Origin: Silvimonas sp. JCM 19000 | GTDB taxonomy: Bacteria; Pseudomonadota; Gammaproteobacteria; Burkholderiales; Chitinibacteraceae | Assembly (NCBI GenBank): GCA_001313065.1 | Contig: BBFD01000040.1 | Coordinates: 1 to 19,682, forward strand | Direction: 5' to 3' | Length of the DNA stretch: 19,682 bases | In this document: positions 8,316-17,725 of the stretch, piece after piece | Layout: each line of letters begins with the position of its first letter | Position numbering within the stretch: the stretch's first letter is position 1 | Notes under the pieces: generated by a model | Seen by the model: only the letters and a program-made list of their open reading frames with translations | Databases searched by the model: none | Told to the model about the DNA's origin: nothing | Translations under genes and position numbers: made by a program

Positions 8316-9484
8316 ATGAAAAAACTCTGGCTGATTTTCGCACAAACCACCACCATCGGGCTGGCGATCTGGTTTCTGTTCACCCTGTTGAACCCAGCCT
8401 GGCTGCCGGCTAACAAGGCGCGCGAGGTCATCACCCTGCGCGAATCCAACCGCGCCTCTGCCCCCGCCGCATCAATGCCCACGCGCGAAACGCCGCCGGT
8501 GGCGGTCAGCTTTAGCGCTGGCGCGCGCAAAGCGATGCCGGCGGTGGTCAATATCTATACCTCCAAAGAAGTGCGTTCCCCGCGGCATCCGATGCTGAAC
8601 GACCCGTTCTTTCGCAAGTTTTTTTTCGGCAACGATGATCCGCAACGTGCTTCCAGCCTTGGTTCTGGCGTCATTGTGTCGGAGCAGGGTTATATCGTGA
8701 CCAACAACCATGTGGTCGAATCCGCCGACGAAATCGAAGTCGCGCTCGCCGACGGCCGTACCGCCGACGCCCGCGTGGTGGGCGCCGATCCGGATACCGA
8801 TCTGGCGGTGATCAAGGTGGAAGAAGGCAAGTTGCCCACCATTTCATTTGCCGACGTCGACAAAGTGCAGATCGGCGATGTGGTACTAGCCATCGGCAAC
8901 CCCTTTGGCGTGGGTCAGACCGTGACCATGGGCATCGTGTCGGCACTGGGCCGCTCGCAACTTGGCATCAACACCTTCGAAAACTTTATCCAGACCGACG
9001 CCCCGATCAACCCCGGCAACTCGGGTGGCGCATTGGTCGATACCCAGGGCAGCCTGGTCGGCATTAACGCCGCCATCTATTCGCAATCGGGCGGCTCGCT
9101 GGGAATCGGTTTTGCCATTCCGGCGACCACAGTGCGGCAGGTTATGGAAGCCATCATCAAAGACGGCAAGGTCACGCGCGCTGGCTGGGCGTTGAAGCCA
9201 GGATGTCACCCCGGAACTGGCCGCCAGTTTCAAACTGGTCCCCGCGCACGGCGCGCTGATTGCCGGTGTGGTCCGCGGCAGCCCGGCCGATAAATCCGGC
9301 ATCCGGCCGGGCGATATTTTGCTGACGGTAGGCAAAAAAAGACGTGCGTGATTCGTCGGCCATGCTCAATCAGATTGCCGAGTTGAAGCCGGACGATACG
9401 GTGGAGATGCATGTGTACCGCAACGGCAAGGACTTGACGCTACAGGTGAAGGTCGGCAAACGACCGAAACTGGCGCAGCGTTAG
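8316..9484 (+). CDS. HtrA/Deg family periplasmic serine protease with one PDZ domain, frameshifted
   Basis: This is an envelope quality-control protease. The N-terminus KKLWLIFAQTTTIGLAIWF is an uncleaved membrane anchor or signal, and a Pro/Ala-rich linker follows. The trypsin-like domain carries the catalytic triad in TNNHVV (His), DTDLAVIKV (Asp) and PGNSGGALV (Ser). A single PDZ domain follows (GALIAGVVRGSPADKSGIRPGD...). Three frame changes fall at the protease/PDZ junction and beyond: missing G near 9180, missing C near 9198 (VTRGWLGVEAQDVTPEL expected), and A7 at 9334-9340 (one too many). The corrected length is 389 residues, ending KLAQR. A T8 run at 8619-8626 gives FFF in FRKFFFGND and may be a tract lengthened by three. 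One PDZ and an N-terminal anchor resemble DegS; the wider neighbourhood is that of betaproteobacterial DegQ/MucD-like proteins. Confidence 0.92.
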
Positions 9485-9504
9485 TCGGCCGCCGGCCGAT
9501 GGAA

Positions 9505-9547
9505 TAAAAAACGGGGTGTATCAGCAAGATGCACCCCGTTTTTTTTG
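9505..9547. terminator. Bidirectional rho-independent terminator
   Basis: ACGGGGTG (9511-9518) and CACCCCGT (9532-9539) form the stem, flanked by A6 and T8. It lies between the convergent ends of the protease gene (+) and the antiporter gene (-). Confidence 0.88.
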
Positions 9548-9611
9548 CCGCAGCGCAGCGCAGCGGGCAAGGCAGCGCGGGGGCTTGCCTCCCGGGCCCG
9601 CGAGGCCGGAC

Positions 9612-11580
9612 CTACGATCCTTCAGCAACACCACCTCGGCCGCCGCCAAGCCCTCGGCTCGCCCAACAACACCATCACATCGCCTTCGCACAAGACAAAG
9701 TCCGCGGCGGGCTCCACCGGCCGCATATTCGCGCGCCGCACACTCTTCACTTCAATATGCATTGCCTCCAGCGCCAGACCACCTACGCCTTGCCAATGGC
9801 AGCAGCGCCTGCAATCAGATGCACGCTGTGCAAGCGCGGTGCGGGCCGATCACCCTCGTTTTCCAGATCATCACTGGTACTGCGGAAAAAGCCGCGGAAC
9901 ATCTGGTAGCGATCTTCCCGCACGCTGCGGATACGTTTGAGCACGCGGTTCAACGGCACGCCCAGCAGCATCAGGGTATGCGAGGCCAGCATCAAGCTGC
10001 CTTCCATAATCTCGGCCACCACTTCCGCCGCGCCCGCCGCCTTCAGCTTGTCGATATCGCTATCGTCGTAAGTCCGCACAATGACCGGTAGCTCAGGCTT
10101 GAGCTGATGCACCAGCTCCAGAATCTTTAGTGCCGAATGCGTATCGGCATAGGTCACGATCAACGCCCGCGCTCGCATCAAACCGGCCGCCAGCAACACT
10201 TCACGCTTGGCCGCGTCGCCATATACCACCGACTCACCCGCTGCACCCGCCTCGCGCACGCGCTCCGGGTCCAGATCCAGGGCAAAGAACGGAATCTCTT
10301 CTTGCGCCAGAAACCGCCCCAGCGACTGGCCACTGCGGCCAAAGCCGCACAGCACCACGTGCCTTGTGCCTGCATCGACCGCACCGCAATCAAATGCAGG
10401 TTGGCGGCCATATTGTTCCATTCAGAACTGGCGAAACGCAGCACCAGCTTGTCGCTGTGCTGGATTACAAACGGCGTGGCCAGCATGGACAACACCACGC
10501 CCGCGATCGTGGCCTGATGTAACTCCGGCGGCACGATGCCCGCCGTGGACGCCACCGCCAGCAAGACAAAGGCAAATTCGCCCCCCTGCCCCAAGGCAAA
10601 ACCCGTGCGCAAGCTGGTGCCCGGCGTATTGCCAAACAGGCGCGCCAGCCCCGAAATCAGCAACATCTTGACCGGCCCCATCAAGATCATTACCGCCAGC
10701 ACCAGCCACCAGCGCTGCAACAGCGTGCTGAAATCGAGATTCATGCCGACCGTAATAAAGAAGAAACCCAGCAACAAATCGCGGAACGGGCGGATATCGT
10801 CTTCCACCTGATAGCGGTATTGGGTTTCGGCGATCAGCATGCCGGCAAGAAAGGCCCCCAGCGCCAGCGACAGCCCGGCCAGATCAGTCAGCCAGGCAAT
10901 GCCCAGCGTGATCAGCAGCAGGTTAATCATGAAGAGTTCGCTGGAATGCTGGCGCGCCACCATGTTGAACCACGGTCGCATCAGTTTCTGCCCCAGATAA
11001 AGCAGCAAAAACAGCACCACGCCGATCTTGACCACGGCCAGACCCAGCGCGTACAGCATCTCGGGGCCAGGGCGGCTCAGGGCGGGGATCATGATCAGTT
11101 GCGGCACCACCGCCAGATCCTGGAACAGCAAGACGCCGATGGCATTCTGGCCGTGCGGCGCGTTGATCTCATTGCGCTCGGCCAGCAGGCGCGACACCAT
11201 CGCCGTGGAAGACATCGCCAGCGCGCCACCCAGCGCCAGCCCGGTTTTCCATTCCACGCCAGCCAGCAAGGTCACCCCACAAACCAGCAAGGCCGTCACG
11301 GCCACCTGGCTGGCACCAAGCCGAATACCACGCGGCGCATGGCCACCAGCCGCGCCAGATTAAATTCGAGCCCGAGGGTGAACATCAGGAATACCACGCC
11401 GAATTCAGCCAGGTGATCGGCGTTCTCGGACGAGGCCACCAGCCCCAGCGCATGCGGCCCCATAAACATGCCGACCACCAGATAACCCAGCATGGCGGGC
11501 AATTTGATACTGCGACACGCAACGACGGTAATGACAGCGGCCGCCAACAGCAGCAACACGGAGTGCAGGTGGATGGGCAT
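9612..11580 (-). CDS. CPA2-family monovalent cation/proton antiporter with RCK domains (KefB/YbaL type), frameshifted
   Basis: This inner-membrane exchanger couples K+ or Na+ to H+. About 12 hydrophobic segments come first, including LPAMLGYLVVGMFMGPHALG, FGVVFLMFTLGLEF and AMSSTAMVSRLLAE. A cytoplasmic TrkA-N/RCK nucleotide-binding domain (HVVLCGFGRSGQSLGRFL) and a TrkA-C domain (IEVKSVRRANMRPVEP, CEGDVMVLLGEPEG) follow. Single bases are missing near 11317 (FGLGASQVAV), 10360 (QGHVVLCGF), 9786 (IGKAVGGLAL) and 9655 (GEPEGLAAAE). The 3' end is uncertain: TAG at 9614-9612 needs one more missing base, which also makes the total a multiple of three (657 residues). Otherwise the frame runs into the terminator, to about 9521. 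The start MPIHLHSVLLLL at 11580 has no strong Shine-Dalgarno. It is divergent from kdsD. Confidence 0.9.
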
Positions 11581-11683
11581 GTGCAGGTTCGACTGGAATT
11601 TGTGCACATCAGCATACCCACAGACTCCGTTCGTAACAACGCGGCTGGCATGAGACTTGCATGCTCTTTTATACTGCGAGGCT

Positions 11684-12663
11684 ATGAGCTCATCCCAAGA
11701 CTCCCGATTCATTGCCCGCGCCCGGCGCGTGCTATCCGTAGAAGCGGCCGCGCTCGATACCGCCTCGGCCCGTATCGACGCTGCGTTTGGCCATGCCTGC
11801 GAGCTATTGCTGGCCTGCAAGGGCCGCGTGGCCGTAACAGGCATGGGCAAATCCGGCCACGTGGCGCGCAAGATTGCCGCCACGCTCTCCAGCACCGGCA
11901 CCCCCTCGCTGTTTTTTTTGCACCCGGGCGAAGCGGCCCACGGCGATCTGGCATGGTGACGCCGCAAGACGTTGTGCTCGCCTTGTCGTATTCAGGCGAG
12001 AGCGATGAATTGCTGGCCATCGTGCCCAGCCTCAAGCGCCTGGGCGTACCCATCATTGCACTGACTGGCAACCGCGATTCCACGCTCGGCCGCGAAGCCC
12101 AGGTGTGGCTCGACGCCAGCGTCAGCCAGGAAGCCTGTCCGCTCAATCTGGCGCCCACCGCCAGCACCACGGTGGCACTGGCGCTGGGTGATGCGTTGGC
12201 AGTGGCATTGCTGGAAGAACGTGGTTTTGGTGCTGAAGACTTTGCCCAATCCCATCCGGGCGGCAGCCTGGGCCGTCGTTTGCTCATCCATGTCACCGAT
12301 ATCATGCGGCGCGGCGATGCCCTGCCCGTGGTGCACACCACCACCACCGTGCGCGATGCACTGATGGAAATTAGCCGCAAAGGTTGGGCATGACGGCGGT
12401 GCTGGACGAAGATCAAAAGCTGGTGGGGATTTTTTACCGACGGCGATTTACGTCGCGCGCTCGACCGCAATATCGACGTGCACCACACCTGCGTTGCCGA
12501 TGTGATGACCGCCGGCCCCGTGACGATCGAAGCGGGCCGTCTGGCCGCCGAAGCCGTACTGATCATGGAGTCGCGCCGCATCGGCGCCTTGCTGGTGATG
12601 CAGGAAGGCCGGTTGGTGGGTGCCCTCAATATGCACGACCTGCTCCAGGCGCGTGTGGTCTGA
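11684..12663 (+). CDS. kdsD: D-arabinose 5-phosphate isomerase, frameshifted
   Basis: KdsD converts D-ribulose 5-phosphate to D-arabinose 5-phosphate, the first step of Kdo synthesis for LPS. The N-terminal SIS sugar-isomerase domain shows RVAVTGMGKSGHVARKIAAT, HPGEAAHGDL, VLALSYSGESDEL and NLAPTASTTVALALGDALA. Two CBS repeats form the C-terminal third, ending LVGALNMHDLLQARVV. Frame changes are a missing G near 11951 (HGDLGMV), a missing T near 12385 (KGLGMTAV) and T6 at 12430-12435 (one too many, GIFTDGDLRRALD). The corrected length is 326 residues, normal for the family. The start MSSSQDSRF at 11684 has GAGG only 2 nt upstream. A TATACT at 11670-11675 sits so close that a transcript from it would be nearly leaderless. 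It heads the kdsD-to-rpoN operon. Confidence 0.95.
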
Positions 12664-12706
12664 CGCCCATTCGGGCCAGATTGTTCTCATCAAGGAAAAC
12701 TGTTTA

Positions 12707-13223
12707 ATGAACACCGCCGCAAAGCAAGTCCGGCTCATGATTTTTTTGATATTGATGGCGTCATGACTGATGGCAGTCTGTTCTATACCGATGCAGGCGA
12801 AGAGATCAAAGCCTTCAATGCACTGGATGGCCATGGCATACGCATGCTGGCCAATACCGGCGTGGAAATCGCCATCATCACGGGCCGCCAATCCAAACTG
12901 GTGGCGCACCGTGCCGCAAATCTGAAAATTACGCACGTGTATCAAGGTTCTGGTGACAAAGGCGCAACATTCGCCGAATTGCTGGACGCCACCGGCTTCA
13001 AGCCGGAAGAATGCGGTATATGGGCGACGATGTGATTGATCTGCCGGTGATGACCCGCGTTGCGTTTGCGGTCTCGGTGCCCGACGCCCCCGAATTTGTC
13101 CGTCGCCACGCCCAGCTTGTGACCACCGCGCGCGGCGGTCACGGTGCGGTGCGTGAGGCTTGTGAAACCATCATGGCTGCGCAAGGTACGCTGGAAGGCG
13201 TGCTGGCCAGCTATTTGCGCTAA
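12707..13223 (+). CDS. kdsC: 3-deoxy-D-manno-octulosonate 8-phosphate phosphatase, frameshifted
   Basis: KdsC is a HAD-superfamily phosphatase that releases Kdo from Kdo-8-phosphate. The catalytic motif I should read MIFDIDGVMTDGSLFY, but a T7 run at 12741-12747 has two T too many and breaks it. Motif II/III regions IAIITGRQS and GYMGDDVIDLPVM are present, the latter after restoring a missing C near 13016. The corrected length is 171 residues, typical for the tetrameric stand-alone enzyme. AAGGAAAA lies 8 nt before the ATG. It follows kdsD by 43 nt, so two Kdo-pathway steps are encoded together. Confidence 0.94.
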
Positions 13224-13231
13224 GGGTTTCC

Positions 13232-13801
13232 GTGTCACAACGCCTTTTGCCTTTGGTGATGATCGTCATGCTGGGCTTGCTGGTGTGGCTGCTCAACAGC
13301 GCCGCGTCCTTGCCCGCACTGGAACATCTGAACCGCAATAACGAGCCCGACCTGATCGTGCAGCAAACGCACAGCGTGCGCTTTAACGAAGCGGGCCAGC
13401 CGTTCGAGCGGCTGGATGCCGACCGCGTGCGCCATATCACCGAAGATGACGTGGCCTGGTTCGACAACCCGCACTTTACCTATGCGCTGCCGGGCAAGCC
13501 GCGGATGGATCTGGTGACGTCGCAGGCACAGTCCATCAACAAGGGCGAAAAACTGTGGATGCCGGATACCGCCGTGCTGACGCGGCAGCCTGATGAACAA
13601 CATGCCAAACTCATCATTACCGGACGTCAGGTCTGGTTTGCCCCGACCCCGGGTCTGATCTGGTCCGACGCCGAAGTGGTGGCCGATATGGGCACCTCCC
13701 GCGCCAGTGGTGTGGGTTTCTCGGCGGACACCCAGAAGCAGACCGTTACTCTTAAATCGAAAGTGAGCACCATTTATGATCCACCGAAGCGCACTCGCTA
13801 G
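13232..13801 (+). CDS. lptC: LPS export ABC transporter periplasmic protein LptC
   Basis: LptC is a bitopic inner-membrane protein that receives LPS from LptB2FG and hands it to LptA. An N-terminal membrane helix (LLPLVMIVMLGLLVWLLNSA, residues ~5-24) precedes a beta-jellyroll periplasmic domain with strands such as VRFNEAGQPFERLDADRVRH and GLIWSDAEVVADMGT. The frame is intact at 189 residues. The start is GTG at 13232, 8 nt after the kdsC stop, with AAGGG just upstream. Its 3' end overlaps lptA by 26 nt, suggesting translational coupling. Confidence 0.93.
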   Translation: MSQRLLPLVMIVMLGLLVWLLNSAASLPALEHLNRNNEPDLIVQQTHSVRFNEAGQPFERLDADRVRHITEDDVAWFDNPHFTYALPGKPRMDLVTSQAQSINKGEKLWMPDTAVLTRQPDEQHAKLIITGRQVWFAPTPGLIWSDAEVVADMGTSRASGVGFSADTQKQTVTLKSKVSTIYDPPKRTR

Positions 13802-14334
13802 CCTTTTGATCGCAAGTCTGTTGCTGGCGAGCGGCCTCGCACACGCGGCCAAGGCTGACCGCGAAGAAAAAAATCCACATCCAGGCGGATCAGGCAATTT
13901 CGACCAGAAAACCAATACCGGCGTTTACATCGGCAATGTGATCGTGACGCAAGGCAGTATGGTGCTGCGTTCGGACAAGCTGACCATCCGCCAGGACGCC
14001 GACGGCAATCAGTTTTCGCAAGGCCAGGGCAATCCGGTCAAGTTCCGCGAGCGCGGCGATGATGGCACCTGGATTACCGCTGAAGCACTGCGTTATGACT
14101 ACAACGGCCAGACCGGCCTGCTGACGCTGATCGACAAAGCCAATGTGCACAAGGATCAGGATGAAGTGATCGGCGACATCATCACTTACAACCTCAACAC
14201 CGATCAGTACGAAGCCAAAACCACAGGCAAGAGCGGCGGTCGCGTCAACATCACGATCACGCCCAAGAAAAAAAGCCAGCGCGCCCGCTGCGGCAGCACG
14301 CCCGGCCGCCACCAGCGCCAGTGAGGCCCAATGA
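13776..14334 (+). CDS. lptA: LPS transport periplasmic bridge protein LptA, frameshifted
   Basis: LptA polymerises into the periplasmic bridge that carries LPS to the outer membrane. It has a cleavable signal peptide ([18 protein letters not shown]), then the OstA/LptA fold with [20 protein letters not shown] and [20 protein letters not shown]. Two indels cancel: A7 at 13867-13873 (one too many) and a missing base near 13896. About ten residues between them are therefore miscoded; correction gives the family-like [18 protein letters not shown] third, A7 at 14268-14274, hides the true tail: corrected, it is Ala-rich ([19 protein letters not shown]) and stops at TGA 14332-14334, overlapping the lptB ATG. 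The corrected length is 185 residues. Confidence 0.93.
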
Positions 14335-15083
14335 CCACCGCAATCCAGGCTGATAACGCGCCGCTTTCGCTCAGTGCCAAGGGCCTGATGAAACGGTATC
14401 GCAAACGCACCGTGGTACGCGATGTAACCATCGAAGTCGCCGCGGGCGAAGTGGTTGGCTTGCTTGGCCCGAACGGGGCGGGCAAGACCACCAGCTTTTA
14501 TATGATCGTGGGCATGGTCGCCATGGACGGCGGCGAGATACGCCTGAACGGCCAGGACATCGGCCATATGGCGATGCACGAACGCGCCCAACTGGGCCTG
14601 GGCTATCTGCCGCAAGAGGCATCGATTTTCCGCAAGATGACGGTGGCGCAGAACGTGCTGTCGGTGCTGGAACTGCATATCAAGGACAGCACAGAACGCA
14701 ATGCCAGGCTGGATGAATTGTTGCAGGAACTGCACATCAGCCACCTGCGCGACAACCCGGCCATGAGCCTGTCCGGGGGCGAGCGCCGTCGCGCCGAAAT
14801 TGCCCGCGCATTGGCCGCTAACCCGCGGTTTATCTTGCTGGACGAGCCGTTTGCCGGGGTCGACCCGATTGCCGTGATGGACATCCAGCGCATCATTGCC
14901 TACCTGCGGGACAGGGGTATTGGTGTATTGATCACCGATCACAACGTGCGTGAGACTCTTGGCATCTGCGATCGCGCCTATATCATTTCCGAAGGCGCGG
15001 TGATGGCCTCGGGCCACCCCGCAGAAATCGTCACCAACGAACAAGTGCGCAAGGTTTATCTGGGCGAACACTTCCGCATGTAA
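14331..15083 (+). CDS. lptB: LPS export ABC transporter ATP-binding protein LptB
   Basis: LptB is the ATPase of the LptB2FG extractor that powers LPS transport from the inner membrane. Walker A is GPNGAGKTT, the Q-loop is in [14 protein letters not shown], the ABC signature is [15 protein letters not shown], Walker B is [13 protein letters not shown] and the switch histidine is in LITDHNV. The frame is intact at 250 residues, slightly longer than the E. coli protein at its N-terminus. Its ATG overlaps the corrected lptA stop (ATGA). It is one of the few longer genes here with no frame error. Confidence 0.97.
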   Translation: MTTAIQADNAPLSLSAKGLMKRYRKRTVVRDVTIEVAAGEVVGLLGPNGAGKTTSFYMIVGMVAMDGGEIRLNGQDIGHMAMHERAQLGLGYLPQEASIFRKMTVAQNVLSVLELHIKDSTERNARLDELLQELHISHLRDNPAMSLSGGERRRAEIARALAANPRFILLDEPFAGVDPIAVMDIQRIIAYLRDRGIGVLITDHNVRETLGICDRAYIISEGAVMASGHPAEIVTNEQVRKVYLGEHFRM

Positions 15084-15144
15084 TTGCCAGACTCGACATC
15101 ATGCAGCGCGATCTTCTACTCATTACTGCTTATCACAAGGTCGC

Positions 15145-16549
15145 ATGAAGCAATCCTTGCAACTGCGGCTGTCGCAGCAGCTCAATCTGACGCCCCAACT
15201 GCAGCAATCGATCAAATTGCTGCAGCTTTCCACGCTCGATTTCCAGCAGGAAATCGACCGCTATCTGCTGGAAAACCCGCTGTTGGAGCACGACAACGGC
15301 AGCAGCGGCGACGCCCCGGCCGAGGGCAATACTGAATCCAGCAACGACGATCAACGCGATTACAACGACGACCACGGCGACGGCGAAAACTGGGGCTCTG
15401 GCAGCGGCACGCGCGGCAACGGCGACGATGACGACGACTTTGATCCCACCACGCAAGTGGCGCGCGAAATCACGCTGCGCGAGCATTTGCTGGAACAAGC
15501 AGGCGTGCTGCACCTGCCGCCGCGAGACCACGCTGCGCTGGCCTTCCTGATCGATGCACTCGATGACGAAGGCCTGCTGCCGATCGACCTCGAAGAATTG
15601 CTGGAACAAATTCCAGCCGAGATCGTCACTCAGTTAGAGCTTGAAGTGGATGACCTGGCGGTAGCGCTGGCGCGGCTCAAGCAAATGGAACCGGTCGGCG
15701 TGGGCGCGCGTGGTACGGCCGAGGCGCTGCTGATGCAACTGCGCTTGTTGCCCGACAGTGCGGCCAGACAACTGGCGCAAGTGATCGTGGCGCAGCATCT
15801 CGATTTACTCGCGGCCCGCGACTACACTAAGTTAAAACGATTACTGAAATGTGACGACGCGGCGCTTAAAGCCGCACAAGGCGTCATTACCTCGCTCAAT
15901 CCCCGGCCCGCCGCACAGTGGGCTGCCTTGACGCCGCGGTATGTGGTGCCTGATGTCCTGGTACAGAAATACAAAGGTCAGTGGACGGTCCGGCTTAATC
16001 CGTCAGCCATGCCCCGGCTGCGATTGAACCAGGTTTATGCAGATATCCTGCAGCGCAGTGAAGGCGGTGTCCTGGCTCGGGAACTGCAAGAAGCCAAATG
16101 GCTCGTAAAGAGTGTGCAGCAGCGGTTTGAAACCATTTTGCGCGTGGCACAGGCCATCGTAGAACGCCAACGCGCTTTTTTTTGAACACGGTGAAGTGGC
16201 CATGCGGCCACTGGTATTGCGCGATATCGCCGAAGTGCTTGATCTGCACGAATCGACGGTGTCTCGGGTAACGACGCAGAAGTACATGATGACCCCACGC
16301 GGGTTGCTGGAATTCAAGTATTTCTTTGGTAGTCATGTGGAAACGGAGGCGGGCGGCGAGTGCTCCGCGACAGCCATCAAAGCGCTGATCCGCCAGATGA
16401 TCAACAACGAGGACAAGACCAGGCCGTTATCAGACAGCGCCATTGCGGAGGCGCTGTCAGGGCAAGGGATCGTGGTTGCGCGACGAACCGTTGCCAAGTA
16501 CCGGGAGGGGATGAACGTACCCCCTGTCAATCTGCGCAAAAACCTGTAG
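15145..16549 (+). CDS. rpoN: RNA polymerase sigma-54 factor, frameshifted
   Basis: RpoN directs RNA polymerase to -24/-12 promoters that need enhancer-binding activators. Region I is Gln/Leu-rich ([20 protein letters not shown], residues 2-21). Region II is an unusually long acidic, Asn/Asp/Gly-rich linker (about residues 49-104, with a run of five Asp). The core-binding domain follows, then the HTH ([20 protein letters not shown]) and the RpoN box [10 protein letters not shown] near the end. T8 at 16176-16183 has one T too many; correction joins RQRAFF to [10 protein letters not shown]. The corrected length is 467 residues. AAGG precedes the start codon. Its place between lptB and hpf is classical. 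Confidence 0.96.
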
Positions 16550-16605
16550 CTGCGCCTGTCTCTGGGCGGGCTACGGACCAGTGGCTTAACCAGAAGGAGA
16601 TCGCC

Positions 16606-16947
16606 ATGAACCTCAACATTAGCGGACATCACCTCGAAGTGACCCCCGCCATCCGGGACTACATCACCAGCAAGCTTGACCGGGTAACGCGGCATTTCGA
16701 CCAGGTGGTAGACGTGAGCGCGATTCTCTCTGTAGAAAAAAAACTACAGCAGAAGGCCGACGTGACCGTTCACGTACGCGGAAAAGATATTCATGTTGAG
16801 GCAGTCGACAAAGACATGTACGCCGCCATTGATTTGCTGGTCGACAAACTCGACCGCCAGATCGTCAAGCACAAGGAGTGTCTGATGGACCATCGCGGTG
16901 ACAGCATCAAACGGCAGCAGACGGCTGAAGAACCGGATGAAGTGTGA
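16606..16947 (+). CDS. hpf: Ribosome hibernation-promoting factor, short form
   Basis: HPF binds the 30S decoding centre in resting cells and promotes ribosome dimerisation or inactivation. The sequence NLNISGHHLEVTPAIRDYIT, with HVRGKDIHVEAVDKDMYAAI and LVDKLDRQIVKHKE, is the standard S30AE fold. The frame is intact at 113 residues, without the C-terminal extension of long HPF. A strong AAGGAGA precedes the start. It lies 56 nt after rpoN and is followed by a terminator, so it closes the first half of the cluster. Confidence 0.95.
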   Translation: MNLNISGHHLEVTPAIRDYITSKLDRVTRHFDQVVDVSAILSVEKKLQQKADVTVHVRGKDIHVEAVDKDMYAAIDLLVDKLDRQIVKHKECLMDHRGDSIKRQQTAEEPDEV

Positions 16948-16988
16948 TTCAGTAAGCCACTAAGCGCGGCGTGCGCTTGACGCAACGG

Positions 16989-17019
16989 ACGGGAACCATT
17001 ATCTATGGTTCCCGTTTTT
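16989..17019 (+). terminator. Rho-independent terminator after hpf
   Basis: ACGGGAACCAT and ATGGTTCCCGT form an 11-bp stem with loop TATCT, followed by T5. It separates the kdsD-hpf operon from ptsN, which then needs its own promoter. Confidence 0.92.
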
Positions 17020-17250
17020 CATTATTAAACACCGCTGTACAATTGCCGACGTGGCGCTCTGGCCCTGCTTTTGTACACGCTGTTTTCTGATGCAGCACCC
17101 ACCCTGATTTGCTGCAGCGCATAAATAAATGCTGCGCTAAAATCGGGACGAAACTTTCGCGCGGCGGACCGGCTAATCCGATTCCCCGCAATTTGCCGCA
17201 CCAGGCCGGTCATCCACCGGCGCCGCGGCACGACGAATCGGCAAAATCCT
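17020..17250 (+). promoter_or_regulatory. Leader region of ptsN, promoter not resolved
   Basis: There are 231 bases without a credible gene. TGTACA occurs twice (17036-17041 and 17072-17077). An AT-rich stretch (ATAAATAAAT, 17121-17130) and TAAAAT (17138-17143) could hold a -10, but no matched -35 is seen. The 3' part folds into a nested hairpin listed separately. No clear Shine-Dalgarno precedes ptsN. Confidence 0.4.
17178..17241 (+). other. Three-tier nested hairpin in the ptsN leader
   Basis: Three perfect stems nest around one loop. The outer stem is CCGATTC (17178-17184) with GAATCGG (17235-17241). The middle stem is TGCCGC (17194-17199) with GCGGCA (17225-17230). The inner stem is GCCGGT (17205-17210) with ACCGGC (17216-17221), with loop CATCC. 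The structure ends 9 nt before the ptsN ATG and no T-run follows. It could act as a translational control element or protein-binding RNA. Confidence 0.5.
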
Positions 17251-17725
17251 ATGAGCCTGATTTCCAGAATTCTGCCTGCCAGCAATCTGTTTTTAGACAT
17301 GGATGTCGGCAGCAAGAAACGCGTTTTTGAACAGGTGGGTATCCTGTTTGAAAACAGCCATGCCATTGCACGCAGTGTCGTGTTCGATAGCCTGTTTGCG
17401 CGTGAGAAACTTGGTTCAACCGGGCTGGGCCAGGCCGTCGCTATTCCACACGGCCGGATCAAAGGCCTCAAAGAAGCCAGCGGCGCGTTTATCCGGCTTA
17501 AATCGCCGATTCCATTCGATGCGCCCGACGGCAAACCGGTGAGCCTGATTTTTTGTATTGCTGGTGCCAGCCAATGCAACCGATCTGCATTTGCAGATTT
17601 TGTCTGAGCTGGCGCAATTGTTCTCTGATAAAACCGTGCGCGAACAACTGGCAGAAGTCACCGACGTACAGGCCGCGTGGAAATTGATTACGACGTGGGA
17701 GCCGTATGCCGCAGATTACCGTTAG
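17251..17725 (+). CDS. ptsN: PTS IIA-like nitrogen-regulatory protein (EIIA-Ntr), frameshifted
   Basis: PtsN is the terminal phosphoacceptor of the nitrogen PTS, which regulates rather than transports. [20 protein letters not shown] opens the protein, and the phospho-accepting histidine is in [11 protein letters not shown]6 at 17549-17554 has one T too many; correction gives [20 protein letters not shown] and the usual C-terminus, ending WEPYAADYR at TAG 17723-17725. The corrected length is 157 residues. It overlaps hprK by 20 nt in another frame, suggesting translational coupling of the two regulators. Confidence 0.94.

Noticed and set aside
9545..9580. GCAGC-rich short tandem repeat after the protease terminator
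   Set aside because: Only a few imperfect units in G+C-rich sequence at the antiporter gene's 3' end; not enough for a repeat call.
11647..11675. Sigma-70 promoter for kdsD with -10 TATACT
   Set aside because: No -35 element lies at a usable distance and the start codon is only 8 nt downstream. I mention it in the kdsD entry but do not call a promoter.
13890..15071. 393-residue open frame antisense to lptA and lptB
   Set aside because: It is a shadow of strongly conserved sense genes in high-G+C sequence, with no ribosome site or family resemblance.
17050..17070. Possible sigma-54 (-24/-12) promoter, TGGC...TGC, before ptsN
   Set aside because: The GG-to-GC spacing is two bases too long for a sigma-54 site, and the -12 element is poor.
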